DNA of 27,812 nucleotides from Bacteroidales bacterium (GCA_031262005.1 JAISIO010000171.1:1-27812), one strand, 5' to 3'. Counted from the stretch's first letter, positions 16,981 to 25,267 are shown. A program made the numbers and translations. The notes: generated by a model not told the origin, from the sequence alone.

Positions 16981-18825
16981 TTAACAACAACACAAGCAGC
17001 AAAGTGCCGCTGCCACAATGAGTGCAAATATTCCTAACAATGGTTGATTTGCATTTTTTTCTTGCAATTCTGCGTATAATTTTTGAAAATAATACTGCGG
17101 TTGTTGTTCATAATCGTACAAATCGAAAAAGAATACAACGCAGTAAATAAACGCCATAACGAGCAATCCGATAAGTAACAAGGCGTATCCGATACTTGCC
17201 AAAATCCAAGGAAGAATTACACCGATCCCTATTGTAGATGTGTCTTTCATGCTGTTAATTTGTTCGTTAAAAAATTTTGTTTTGCTTTCCGCAAGAGCGT
17301 TTGCAATTTCAATTTCGGTTGAGGCATTTGCAAACGCTTGATTTGCTTCATCAATTGTTACAAAATAGGGGGGACGAGTTTCATTTTCGGGTTTATCGGC
17401 TTTCGGCAACACATTTACTACCGTTTGCACCGTATTGCCGTCTTCGGTTGCAAGTAATACTTCAAATGTACCGGTTTGTTGCCAAATGGTTGAAAATCCG
17501 GTAGATTGCGAGTTTCCTTGTCGTCCTGTTTGAGTACTTAGAATAACATTTCCATCTATATCGCTTATTTGCCATGTATAGGTGAACATTCCGTCGGTTA
17601 CAGGAATTGTGAAAAATTGTGTATCGCCTTCGTACACATCTCCGCCGAATGTGTGAATATTGTCATGTTTTATAATACTCTTTGCTTGTTCGGCAGCTTG
17701 TTTTGTTGCTTCGGCAGCTTGTATTTTTTTGTCAATAGCTTGCAACGTGGTGTCGCGAGTGTATTCAAGCGTTGCTATGGCTTGCGCATTCTCTATTTTT
17801 GCACAGTTTTTATCATAAATCGAATCTGTTACAAGAATATAATCAACGTAGTCTGATTGTGAAATACTTACAATGCCCAAATAAAGTACAAAAGCAATAA
17901 TTGCAGGAATAACGGTAGCTACAAGGACTCCGAAGTGAGCAAACGGCAACGAAATAATAAGTTTAGGAATGCGCACCACAAAGGCTTTAATGAAATCAAT
18001 AACAGAAAAATCTTCACCGTTTTCGGCTATATATGCCGGCAAAAACACCGATGCGCCCAAAATAGCAAGTCCGAACAGTATGATAAGCGGAGTAAGAATT
18101 TGTGCAAGGGTGATGGAAATACTTTGGATAATAACGTTAGAAGCAAATGCTTGTAAAATAACTGCCAATAGAGTAAAACAAACAGCTCCTACTAACCATA
18201 GTACAAATGTTTTGTAGCTTACACGGGCGTTTCCTTTTGAAAATTGTACACTACGCACTACTGCTGTTGCTTTGAAAACGGCAAACTGTGTAACAAGGCA
18301 AGCAACGAAAATACCTGCGCACAATACTTCTAAGTAAGGGAAGAACATAAAAGCAAAATAGGCAACTAATAGTGCTGCAACGCTCATTGCTGTGTATAAG
18401 CAGGCAGCGGCAAATGATTGTTTTTTGTATGCTTCTTTAACTGTAACACACGCAAAACGGAACATTTTCCATGAAATTACAAACACATAATGCGCTGCAA
18501 GTTTGAGCAGCGAATATACAACTGCAATAATTACTTCGTTCCAAATCCACAGCACAACCCAACGAATTTTGCTTGCAATGAACACCAAAAATTCGCCAAT
18601 GGCAGCAATCCCATGAGCAAGAAATGCGAAAAAATTGTACACAATTACACACGGTAAAATGAAAACAGCCACCACATTAATCCAATCACGTTCGGCAAGG
18701 AGTTTGGTTTTCATTTGCGAAATTGATACTACCGACGAAGGTTTTCGTCCTTTCACTGAGGAGTAGAAAAAGCCAATGAACGCAAGTGCTGCGGCAGTGG
18801 CTACCATGATATACAATAGTGCCAT
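16981..18825 (-). CDS. 614-aa polytopic membrane protein with PKD-like loop and CCLCCC tail
   Basis: No family recognised. From the N-terminus: a first helix (LLYIMVATAAALAFIGFFY), a basic loop, then about eight further hydrophobic segments up to residue ~325. A long extra-membrane loop follows (~335-530), starting with a helical Ala/Gln/Lys-rich part (TLQAIDKKIQAAEATKQAAEQ) and then a beta-rich PKD-like segment (~400-480; FTYTWQISD, then TGTFEVLLATEDGNTVQTVVNV). Two more membrane segments (~537-570 and ~594-614) end the protein, which terminates in ALCCLCCC. It starts 19 bp after the SPOR lipoprotein gene and ends before a terminator, so it is the last gene of the purE operon. A role in envelope organisation would be only an inference from the SPOR partner. 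Confidence 0.75.
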   Translation of the reverse strand: MALLYIMVATAAALAFIGFFYSSVKGRKPSSVVSISQMKTKLLAERDWINVVAVFILPCVIVYNFFAFLAHGIAAIGEFLVFIASKIRWVVLWIWNEVIIAVVYSLLKLAAHYVFVISWKMFRFACVTVKEAYKKQSFAAACLYTAMSVAALLVAYFAFMFFPYLEVLCAGIFVACLVTQFAVFKATAVVRSVQFSKGNARVSYKTFVLWLVGAVCFTLLAVILQAFASNVIIQSISITLAQILTPLIILFGLAILGASVFLPAYIAENGEDFSVIDFIKAFVVRIPKLIISLPFAHFGVLVATVIPAIIAFVLYLGIVSISQSDYVDYILVTDSIYDKNCAKIENAQAIATLEYTRDTTLQAIDKKIQAAEATKQAAEQAKSIIKHDNIHTFGGDVYEGDTQFFTIPVTDGMFTYTWQISDIDGNVILSTQTGRQGNSQSTGFSTIWQQTGTFEVLLATEDGNTVQTVVNVLPKADKPENETRPPYFVTIDEANQAFANASTEIEIANALAESKTKFFNEQINSMKDTSTIGIGVILPWILASIGYALLLIGLLVMAFIYCVVFFFDLYDYEQQPQYYFQKLYAELQEKNANQPLLGIFALIVAAALCCLCCC

Positions 18826-18844
18826 AATACGTAAAATTTAAAAA

Positions 18845-19624
18845 TTATTGTAAATAAACTATTTGATAATTTGGGTCATTTTTTTCGTTCACAAATTGTT
18901 CTGCCATTGCTTGACTTACGAAAGGACCTAAAAACACTTTGAATATTTGTTCGTTGGTGCTTTCATAGTCGGGTGACCAAAAATAATTTGATTTATATCC
19001 GAGCGACCAGTACTGGCTGCTTAGGCGAATTGCATCGGCTTCGTTTGCGGTGCTTGTAACAACCACCACCCACATAGGCGTTGGAAGCAACTCGCGTGTT
19101 GTAATGCGGTCTTTTTTGCTATTGCGCGGTGCGGTTGTAGTTCCTCGTGATTTTGTTTGTTGAGTTGCAGTCTCCGATTTCGTTTCCGGTTTTGCTTCTG
19201 TTTTTGTCTCAGGTTTCGTTGTTGCTGTGCTTTGTTTTGCTTGTTCCACAGGTAGTTGTGTTATTGCAGGTTCTTCTGTTTGTTCTACTGTTGGGATTTC
19301 CGGAACGTCTTTTTTTACAGGCGTTACCACCGTTTGCTCCACAACTTGTAATTGAAACACTTCAACTTCCTCTTCTTGAGAATTTGCCGGCGACACTGCG
19401 GTAACAACTTCCATTTCCACTTGTGGTAATGCAAAATCGTTAGCGGTGTTCGTTATAGATTGATTTTCAATTTGTTCTAAGATACTATCGGTATTTGTTT
19501 CGAGTGATTTATCGGATTGCTGTTCGGTAAGTTGGCATGAAAAAACAAAGAAACACGCAAAGATGCACACTATGCTGCTGCGAAATGATTTTCTATGGGA
19601 CTGTAATTTGTTTAAAACAGACAT
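18845..19624 (-). CDS. SPOR-like domain lipoprotein
   Basis: 259 aa from ATG 19624; the in-frame start at 19654 would overlap the end of purE, and the 19624 start gives a better signal. A lipoprotein signal ends FACFFVFSC, so C30 is the probable lipidated residue. A long Glu/Thr/Pro/Lys-rich linker (~45-175, with repeats like TKPETKTEAKPETKSE) leads to a C-terminal ~75-aa SPOR-like domain: MWVVVVTSTANEADA, LGYKSNYF and FKVFLGPFVSQAMAEQFV. SPOR domains bind denuded peptidoglycan glycan strands at division sites in known cases. Likely anchored in the outer or inner membrane with the domain in the periplasm. Starts 10 bp after purE and sits 19 bp before the 614-aa membrane protein. Confidence 0.8.
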   Translation of the reverse strand: MSVLNKLQSHRKSFRSSIVCIFACFFVFSCQLTEQQSDKSLETNTDSILEQIENQSITNTANDFALPQVEMEVVTAVSPANSQEEEVEVFQLQVVEQTVVTPVKKDVPEIPTVEQTEEPAITQLPVEQAKQSTATTKPETKTEAKPETKSETATQQTKSRGTTTAPRNSKKDRITTRELLPTPMWVVVVTSTANEADAIRLSSQYWSLGYKSNYFWSPDYESTNEQIFKVFLGPFVSQAMAEQFVNEKNDPNYQIVYLQ

Positions 19625-19634
19625 ATAACAAAAT

Positions 19635-20141
19635 TTAATTGGTTTTGTATTCAAAAGTAATGGTTTTTAATTCGGTATTTGCTTTTTCAATTTTCTCTTT
19701 CAACGTTACTTTGTAGCGTTTTAATTCTTCACGAATGCGAGTGTCGCCGACCGCTATGCACTGAACTGCAAGTATTCCGGCATTTTCGGCAGCATTAATT
19801 CCTACGGTAGCTACAGGAATTCCGGGAGGCATTTGAACAATAGCAAGCAAGGCGTCTAAACCTTCGAGACTTGCTTTTATAGGTACACCAATTACAGGAA
19901 GTGTTGTCATTGAAGCTATTACGCCAGGCAAATGAGCAGCCATTCCCGCAGCGGCTATAATTACTTGGATACCGTTTGCTTCAGCATTTTTTGCAAATTG
20001 TTCAACTGCTTCGGGAGTGCGATGAGCCGAGAGAGCATGTATTTCAAACGGTATTTTGAAATTGTTTAAAACTTTTGCCGCCTTTTCCATTACCGGCAAA
20101 TCGGAGGTACTCCCCATAATTATACTTACTTGCGCGTTCAT
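19635..20141 (-). CDS. purE: N5-carboxyaminoimidazole ribonucleotide mutase
   Basis: Converts N5-CAIR to CAIR in purine synthesis. 168 aa from ATG 20141, the normal family length; a longer in-frame start at 20216 has an uncharacteristic Lys/Tyr-rich extension. Motifs: MGSTSDLPVM near the start, SAHRTPE (H40), AGMAAHLPGVIAS and MPPGIPVATVGINAAENAG, matching class I bacterial PurE. No purK is adjacent; instead two envelope genes follow closely on the same strand. A TATATTTG element lies upstream. Confidence 0.95.
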   Translation of the reverse strand: MNAQVSIIMGSTSDLPVMEKAAKVLNNFKIPFEIHALSAHRTPEAVEQFAKNAEANGIQVIIAAAGMAAHLPGVIASMTTLPVIGVPIKASLEGLDALLAIVQMPPGIPVATVGINAAENAGILAVQCIAVGDTRIREELKRYKVTLKEKIEKANTELKTITFEYKTN

Positions 20142-20213
20142 ATCTTGAGAAAATTTGCTACGAATATAGTACTTTTTTTTGTTCGATGTATCTTTTGTTG
20201 AAAAATCGCACTG

Positions 20214-20221
20214 CAAATATA
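20214..20221 (-). promoter_or_regulatory. Possible -7 promoter element of the purE operon
   Basis: TATATTTG on the - strand fits TAnnTTTG exactly. It is 72 bp upstream of the purE ATG, so the leader would be ~65 nt. No well-spaced -33 TTG is seen. A near match (TATATTCG) lies closer to the gene. Confidence 0.4.
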
Positions 20222-20230
20222 AATATTATA

Positions 20231-20380
20231 CTACCTTTTTTGTTGTTTGCAATTTGCGCAATCTTCACATGTTTCGCAGCACGAATTAGTATTCTTTTTA
20301 CGAAATATGCCAAATATTTTATACACCGCAAAAATTACGGCGGCAGCAATGAGTAGTATTGTTATAATTTCTTGTGTCAT
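20231..20380 (-). CDS. FeoB-associated Cys-rich small membrane protein
   Basis: 49 aa: MTQEIITILLIAAAVIFAV gives one N-terminal membrane helix, then a basic stretch (FRKKN) and a Cys-rich tail with SCCETCEDCANC, five cysteines in eleven residues. This is the layout of the FeoB_associated family found after feoB in many bacteria. The ATG overlaps the feoAB stop by 4 bp (ATGA), implying translational coupling. The Cys tail, probably cytoplasmic, may handle Fe2+ or an Fe-S cofactor; its exact job is not established. Confidence 0.88.
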   Translation of the reverse strand: MTQEIITILLIAAAVIFAVYKIFGIFRKKNTNSCCETCEDCANCKQQKR

Positions 20381-22860
20381 AGAAAAATAGATCCGACGTT
20401 ATATACAATATAGGCAACTATCCATGCCAGCGCAGTGGTGTAGAATGCAGAGAAAATAGCCCATCGCAAACCCACTTCGTGGCGAATAGCGGCAAAAACC
20501 GCCACACACGGAAAGTACAGTAAAATAAACAGCATGAATGAATAGGCAAGTAACGGAGTAAAGATTTTCTCGCCTTTTTTTACTCCTGTCTCATACCGTT
20601 GTTGGTGTAGTTTTTCGGTTAAGTTATGCGACGAAATTTCGCTTTCGTCATCGGGAGAGCGATATAACACTCCCATAGAACTTACTACGAGTTCTTTGGC
20701 AAACATACCTGTAATTACACTAATACCTATTTTCCAATCAAAACCAAGCGGAGCAATTGCCGGCTCTACAAAATGACCAAGTCTTCCGAGATAACTGTTC
20801 TCAAGTTGGTTGGCTTCCGAGTTTTTAAATTGAGAAGTATCGAACGAACTGTACAATTTATCAATGTGCAAATTTTCAACCTCCTCAACTTGTTTACTCG
20901 CCAACTCGTTTACTTCTTCCCTCGGAAAATATCCTAATGCCCACAGTAAAATAGAGGCAACCAAAATGACGGTTCCCATTTTGGTAAGATATTGCACGCT
21001 TTTGTTCCATGTGTGGGAACCTATGTTGCGCAAAGTCGGCATACGATATGGCGGTAACTCCATTACGAAAGGCACGTCGGCTTTTTTGAAAAATAGTTTC
21101 TTAAATATGATTGCCATAAGCGCTGCAAGCAAAATACCAAATAGGTACAAACTCAACAAAATAAGACTTTGATATTGTACGAAAAAAGCGGATATAAATA
21201 GGATATACACGGGTAAACGTGCGCTGCATGACATAAACGGAATGATAAGTATAGTAAGCAAACGGTCTTTTTTACTATCGAGCGTGCGAGTTGCCATAAT
21301 TGCAGGCACATTGCAGCCAAAGCCCATAAGCATTGGTATAAACGATTTGCCGTGTAAACCTATGGAGTGCATTATTTTATCCATAATAAATGCTGCGCGA
21401 GCCATATAGCCGGTATCTTCCATAAGCGAAATACAGAAGAATAAAATCAAAATATTGGGTAGAAATACAATTACACCACCCACACCGCCAATAATTCCAT
21501 CGACGAGTAAATCGCACAGCATTCCTTCTTGCATAGAATTTTGTGTAAGCATGCGCAAAGCATCAACACCGTTTTCTATCCACGTCATAGGGTAAGAGCC
21601 AAGCGAGAACGTGAGGTGAAACATTGCCCACATAAATAATACAAATAACGGAATGCCTAACCAGCGGTGCGTTAATAATGCGTCGGCTTTGTAGCCTTTG
21701 GGTTCTTTTTGAATACTGCTCGAAGTATAGGTTTCTTTCAGTGCGCCGCGTATAAACGCATATTTTGCATCGGTTATGAGCGTTTCGGTTTTAGTGTTGT
21801 GCTCTCGTTCCAAACGTTGAACTTCTTCCTGCGCAATAGTTATAATTTCCTGTGAATTGTCGAACGACCGAATATGTTCCTTGAAGGTTTTGTCGTCTTC
21901 CAAAAGTTTAATTGCCACAAATTGCGAGTGCAAACTATCGTTAATGGTATCGTGTTTTTTTACGGCGGCTTTTATGCGCTGAATAGACGAATTGATGTCG
22001 TTGCCGTAAGAAATATGAATATGGCGCGTGGTTTCGGTTTCTTCAAACACATCAATCACCTTATCAAGCAGAGTGCCTATGCCTTTTGCATTGGTTGCAA
22101 CCGTAGGAACTATGGGAATGCCAATCAGTTTACTTAAATAGTGATAATCAAGTCTGTCTCCTTTTTTTAGCAATTCATCGTACATGTTGAGTGCAATAAT
22201 CACTCGAATGTTCATGTCGATTAATTGCGTGGTAAGAAACAAATTGCGCTCCAGATTCGAGGCATCAACTACGTTGATTACCACATCAGGCAATTTTTCG
22301 GACAGATGTTCGCGCACAAACAGTTCTTCGGGTGAATATTCCGAAATAGAGTATGTTCCGGGCAAATCGGTGAGTTCAATAGTATAATCTTGCAAATTGA
22401 AGTTTGCCGTTTTGGCACCCACGGTAACCCCGCTGTAATTGCCCACTCGCTCGTGTTTGCCGGTAATTTGATTAAAAATGCTGGTTTTCCCGCAATTAGG
22501 ATTACCCACCAATGCCACTTGAATGGTTTTGCTGAAATTTTTTTTCTGTTGTTTTACATCTTCACGGCACGAAATATCAATATGTGTTTGAGTGTCGGCA
22601 CGCTGAAAATCTTCAGGAGTTGCAATTTCAATAAGTTGTGCTTCGCTTGTGCGCAACGAAACTCGGTGTCCCATCAATTCATATTCAATAGGGTCTTGCA
22701 GCGGAGCTTTTTTTATAACTTTTATTGCCGTGCCACGCACGAAACCCATTTCGCGTATGCGTTTGCGAAACGCTCCATAGCCTTTTATTTTGATTATAAC
22801 AGCGGTTTCGTTCGTTGCCAAATCCGATAGGTAGCGTATATGTTGCTCTTCGAGGTTCAC
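20377..22860 (-). CDS. feoB: Fused FeoA-FeoB ferrous iron transporter
   Basis: Inner-membrane Fe2+ importer. 827 aa if started at GTG 22860; the ATG at 22890 falls upstream of the predicted -7 element (22879-22886), so it is unlikely to be used. Residues ~10-75 are FeoA/SH3-like (GAFRKRIREMGFVRGTAIKVI). The G domain follows: GNPNCGKTS (K125), a DLPGTYS switch motif and NMYD (N225, D228). The membrane domain (~400-827) shows LPNILILFFCISLMEDTGYMARAAF, MLMGFGCNVPAIMATRT and MFAKELVVSSMGVLY, typical FeoB gate and pore segments. Fusion of FeoA to FeoB is known in Bacteroidetes. The stop overlaps the start of the small Cys-rich partner. Confidence 0.95.
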   Translation of the reverse strand: MNLEEQHIRYLSDLATNETAVIIKIKGYGAFRKRIREMGFVRGTAIKVIKKAPLQDPIEYELMGHRVSLRTSEAQLIEIATPEDFQRADTQTHIDISCREDVKQQKKNFSKTIQVALVGNPNCGKTSIFNQITGKHERVGNYSGVTVGAKTANFNLQDYTIELTDLPGTYSISEYSPEELFVREHLSEKLPDVVINVVDASNLERNLFLTTQLIDMNIRVIIALNMYDELLKKGDRLDYHYLSKLIGIPIVPTVATNAKGIGTLLDKVIDVFEETETTRHIHISYGNDINSSIQRIKAAVKKHDTINDSLHSQFVAIKLLEDDKTFKEHIRSFDNSQEIITIAQEEVQRLEREHNTKTETLITDAKYAFIRGALKETYTSSSIQKEPKGYKADALLTHRWLGIPLFVLFMWAMFHLTFSLGSYPMTWIENGVDALRMLTQNSMQEGMLCDLLVDGIIGGVGGVIVFLPNILILFFCISLMEDTGYMARAAFIMDKIMHSIGLHGKSFIPMLMGFGCNVPAIMATRTLDSKKDRLLTILIIPFMSCSARLPVYILFISAFFVQYQSLILLSLYLFGILLAALMAIIFKKLFFKKADVPFVMELPPYRMPTLRNIGSHTWNKSVQYLTKMGTVILVASILLWALGYFPREEVNELASKQVEEVENLHIDKLYSSFDTSQFKNSEANQLENSYLGRLGHFVEPAIAPLGFDWKIGISVITGMFAKELVVSSMGVLYRSPDDESEISSHNLTEKLHQQRYETGVKKGEKIFTPLLAYSFMLFILLYFPCVAVFAAIRHEVGLRWAIFSAFYTTALAWIVAYIVYNVGSIFL

Positions 22861-22878
22861 CTTTTGTATTTTGCAGTG

Positions 22879-22906
22879 CAAATGTATCAAAAATTACATA
22901 AAACAA
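22879..22906 (-). promoter_or_regulatory. Bacteroidetes-type promoter of feoB
   Basis: On the - strand, TTG (22906-22904), a 17-bp spacer, then TACATTTG (22886-22879), matching TAnnTTTG. Transcription would start near 22872, leaving a leader of only ~12 nt before GTG 22860. This supports the GTG start. A 7-bp hairpin (22912-22918 with 22934-22940) lies just upstream. Confidence 0.6.
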
Positions 22907-23290
22907 TACGAAAAGCCCGCAATTTTAGGGCAAGGGCTTTATATGCATTCAAAGAAATGAAAATTTTATTTGATAAGTACGCATTTTTGCCGTTTGGCGA
23001 GGGTTTTGATTGCTTGTTTATTGGGCTGTAAGTGTTGTTTTTTTGTAGTTACAGCCCGGTAAAATCACGCAAACAAGTCTTTCATTGTTACGTTTGATTG
23101 AATGTTCCCGCTGTAAATGTTGCGTTTTACGCCATACGTTGTAATCATTGTAAAATGAATTGTTTTGCGTGTTTTGCTCTCTGTTTTAAATGATTTGCAA
23201 TACTTTGTCTATATCGCCCAAAAACACATCAAATACAATTATTAGATTCCGGTAAATCTTCGTAAGGTCAATTAAAAAAGCAAATTTAAC
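22907..23290. other. Gene-poor stretch between feoB and the peroxidase gene
   Basis: About 380 bp without a convincing gene. It holds AAAGCCC/GGGCTTT (22912-22918 with 22934-22940) and a second hairpin at 23023-23057. The only + strand reading frame here (to 23031) is antisense to feoB at its start and shows no recognisable protein. No riboswitch or tRNA was recognised. Confidence 0.5.
23023..23057. other. Isolated hairpin, GGGCTGTAA stem with T-rich loop
   Basis: GGGCTGTAA (23023-23031) pairs perfectly with TTACAGCCC (23049-23057); the 17-nt loop contains seven consecutive T on the + strand. No T run follows the stem in either direction, so it does not look like a standard terminator. It could be part of a small RNA or a remnant. 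Confidence 0.45.
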
Positions 23291-23294
23291 TAAT

Positions 23295-23327
23295 AAAAAA
23301 TGCGGTAAATCAAAAAATTACCGCATT
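23295..23327 (-). terminator. Terminator of the glutathione peroxidase gene
   Basis: Perfect 10-bp stem AATGCGGTAA (23299-23308) with TTACCGCATT (23318-23327), loop 9 nt, followed on the - strand by a run of T (23300-23295). It lies 38 bp after the stop. Confidence 0.82.
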
Positions 23328-23365
23328 AAAGAGGAGGGAGTATAGTGCAACTATTCAGTTCTCTA

Positions 23366-23902
23366 CTACAACAATTTTACAATTTCTTTTTCTATTTTAT
23401 CTGGTTTCAATGCAGGTGAAAATCGACCTACTGGTTTTCCCTCCTTGTCAATCAAAAACTTCTCAAAATTCCATTTAATATCACCTGTTTTATTATTTGG
23501 CGTTAATCTTTTTACCATTTTTTCAAATAGTTTTGTTTTCAGATTTCCAACGCCATTTGGTATTTGCTCTTTAAGCCATGTAAATAAAGGTTCCGCATTT
23601 TCACCATTCACATCAATTTTTTTAAATCGCTGGAATGTGGTATGATATTTCAAACTACAGAATGTGTTGATACCTTCATCATCTTCTGGTGCTTGTTCAT
23701 TAAATTGATTACAAGGAAAATCCAGAATTTCTAATCTCTTTTCATGGTATTTTTCATACAATCTTTCGAGTGCTTCATATTGTGGGGTAAGTCCACATTT
23801 TGTTGCAGTATTAACTACCAATAATACTTTCCCTTTATACTGTGACAGTGATACTTTTTGACCTTTTTGATCTAAAACTTCAAAATTGTAAATTGTTGCC
23901 AT
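23366..23902 (-). CDS. Glutathione peroxidase-like thiol peroxidase (Cys type)
   Basis: 178 aa, normal family length. Reduces peroxides. Catalytic Cys C36 lies in NTATKCGLTPQY; FPCNQF (C64, Q66) and WNFEKFLID (W144) complete the usual active-site set. C82 (FCSLKY) sits where the resolving Cys of thioredoxin-dependent plant/insect-type enzymes lies, so thioredoxin is a likely reductant (inference from family). No signal peptide, so cytoplasmic. A perfect AAAGGAG Shine-Dalgarno sits 6 bp before the ATG, and most arginines are AGA, unlike neighbouring genes, which favour CGN. Together with its own sigma70-like promoter and terminator this suggests a transferred single-gene unit, possibly from a low-GC Gram-positive donor. 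Confidence 0.92.
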   Translation of the reverse strand: MATIYNFEVLDQKGQKVSLSQYKGKVLLVVNTATKCGLTPQYEALERLYEKYHEKRLEILDFPCNQFNEQAPEDDEGINTFCSLKYHTTFQRFKKIDVNGENAEPLFTWLKEQIPNGVGNLKTKLFEKMVKRLTPNNKTGDIKWNFEKFLIDKEGKPVGRFSPALKPDKIEKEIVKLL

Positions 23903-23908
23903 ACTATT

Positions 23909-23957
23909 CTCCTTTTTCTTAATTTCTTACAGTATAATATACTCAATAACAGCTCAA
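23909..23957 (-). promoter_or_regulatory. Sigma70-like promoter and strong Shine-Dalgarno of the peroxidase gene
   Basis: On the - strand: TTGAGC (23957-23952), 15-bp spacer, TATACT (23936-23931), then AAAGGAG (23915-23909) 6 bp before ATG 23902. The spacer is short for sigma70. The Shine-Dalgarno is the only one this strong that I found in the window and differs from the TAnnTTTG/no-SD pattern elsewhere. Confidence 0.5.
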
Positions 23958-24004
23958 TTTAATAGCCGACTAATTGCAGGGGCTATTTCGTATAAACTAT
24001 TTTT

Positions 24005-25267
24005 TCACGAAAACGCCAAAAGTTTGTCGAAATCAAGCGTAGCAAAATAGTCTTCCACTGTTTCGGCACGACGAATTTGTTGCACGCTACCGTTGGGACG
24101 TAGCAATAATTCTGCCGAACGCAATTTGGCATTGTAGTTAAATCCCATAGCGTATCCGTGTGCTCCGGTATCGTGAATTACTATAATATCGCCTTTTTCC
24201 AGTTGAGGTAATGGACGTTGAATAGCAAATTTGTCGTTATTTTCGCACAGCGAACCGGTTACGTCATATATGCAATTATGCGGCTCTTGTTCTTTGCCCA
24301 CAACAGTTATGTGGTGATAAGCACCATACAGTGCCGGACGCATCAGATTGTGCATACTTGCATCTACGCCTGCATACTCGCGATAGGTATGTTTGAAATG
24401 TTTTACTCGTGTTACCAAATACCCATAAGGTCCGGCAATGTAGCGTCCCGATTCAAAAAATAATTTGAGTGGGTCGAGATTATTGGCTACAATAATTTCA
24501 TCGTATTTTTTCTTGATTCCAGCACTCACATAATTCATGTTTACCGCAGTTTGCTCCGGACGATACGGAATGCCTATGCCACCGCCAAGGTTTACAAATT
24601 CAAAACGAATACCAAGTTCTTTATGCAAACGAACAATTAAGTTAAACATAATGTCGGCGGTTTCTATAAAATAATCGCCATTGAGTTCATTTGATGCCAC
24701 CATAGTGTGTATGCCGAAGCGGGTTACGCCTTTTTGTTGCAACAAGCGATAGCCCTCAAACAATTGAGCTTCGGTAAAACCATATTTTGCCTCTTCGGGG
24801 TGTCCTATTATAGCGTTGCCTTCTTTGAGCGCACCGGGATTGTAGCGAAACGAAAGCAAATCGGGCAAACCTGCTTTTTGTTCCAGATAGTCTATATGGC
24901 TTATATCATCGAGATTGATAACCGCACCAAGTTCGCGCGCTTTTTGAAATTCGTAAGCAGCCGTATTGTTTGATGTAAACATAATGTTTTCACCTATAAT
25001 TCCTGCTTTTTCGGCAAGCAGCAATTCGGGATAGGAACTGCAATCGCAGCCAAAATCACACTGAGCAAGCGATTTTATGATATATGGATTGGGATTTGCT
25101 TTTACCGCAAAAAATTCTTTAAACCCTTTATTCCACGCAAAGGCTGCTTTGAATTTTTGTGCATTATCTATCATTGCCGCCTCGTCGTAAATGTGAAACG
25201 GAGTAGGGTATTGAGCAATAATTTCTTGTATTTGTTCTCCTGAAAAAGGAAGAGTTTTGTTGTTCAT
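24005..25267 (-). CDS. lysA: Diaminopimelate decarboxylase-like PLP enzyme
   Basis: Fold-type III PLP decarboxylase; most likely makes L-lysine from meso-diaminopimelate. 420 aa from ATG 25267; an in-frame start at 25387 would overlap ribD and adds an unlikely leader. PLP lysine K56 is in FAVKANPNP; GCDCSSYPELLLAEKAG, NLGGGIGIPY, ESGRYIAGPYG and CENND (C341-E342) follow, and IIVIHDTGAHGYAMGFNYN is near the C-terminus. The usual HxHIGS motif reads H187-T-M-V-A-S-N, a variant I associate with a less-studied LysA-like subfamily, so a related substrate is possible. A near -7 element (TACTTTG, 25297-25291) precedes it. Downstream of ribD by ~110 bp. Confidence 0.82.
   Translation of the reverse strand: MNNKTLPFSGEQIQEIIAQYPTPFHIYDEAAMIDNAQKFKAAFAWNKGFKEFFAVKANPNPYIIKSLAQCDFGCDCSSYPELLLAEKAGIIGENIMFTSNNTAAYEFQKARELGAVINLDDISHIDYLEQKAGLPDLLSFRYNPGALKEGNAIIGHPEEAKYGFTEAQLFEGYRLLQQKGVTRFGIHTMVASNELNGDYFIETADIMFNLIVRLHKELGIRFEFVNLGGGIGIPYRPEQTAVNMNYVSAGIKKKYDEIIVANNLDPLKLFFESGRYIAGPYGYLVTRVKHFKHTYREYAGVDASMHNLMRPALYGAYHHITVVGKEQEPHNCIYDVTGSLCENNDKFAIQRPLPQLEKGDIIVIHDTGAHGYAMGFNYNAKLRSAELLLRPNGSVQQIRRAETVEDYFATLDFDKLLAFS

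Noticed and set aside
22912..22940. AAAGCCC/GGGCTTT hairpin as a terminator
   Set aside because: The stem is only 7 bp and no convincing T run follows on either strand; there is no gene ending next to it.
22840..23031. Short + strand frame at the feoB 5' end
   Set aside because: It overlaps feoB and its promoter antisense, ends inside a hairpin and resembles no protein.
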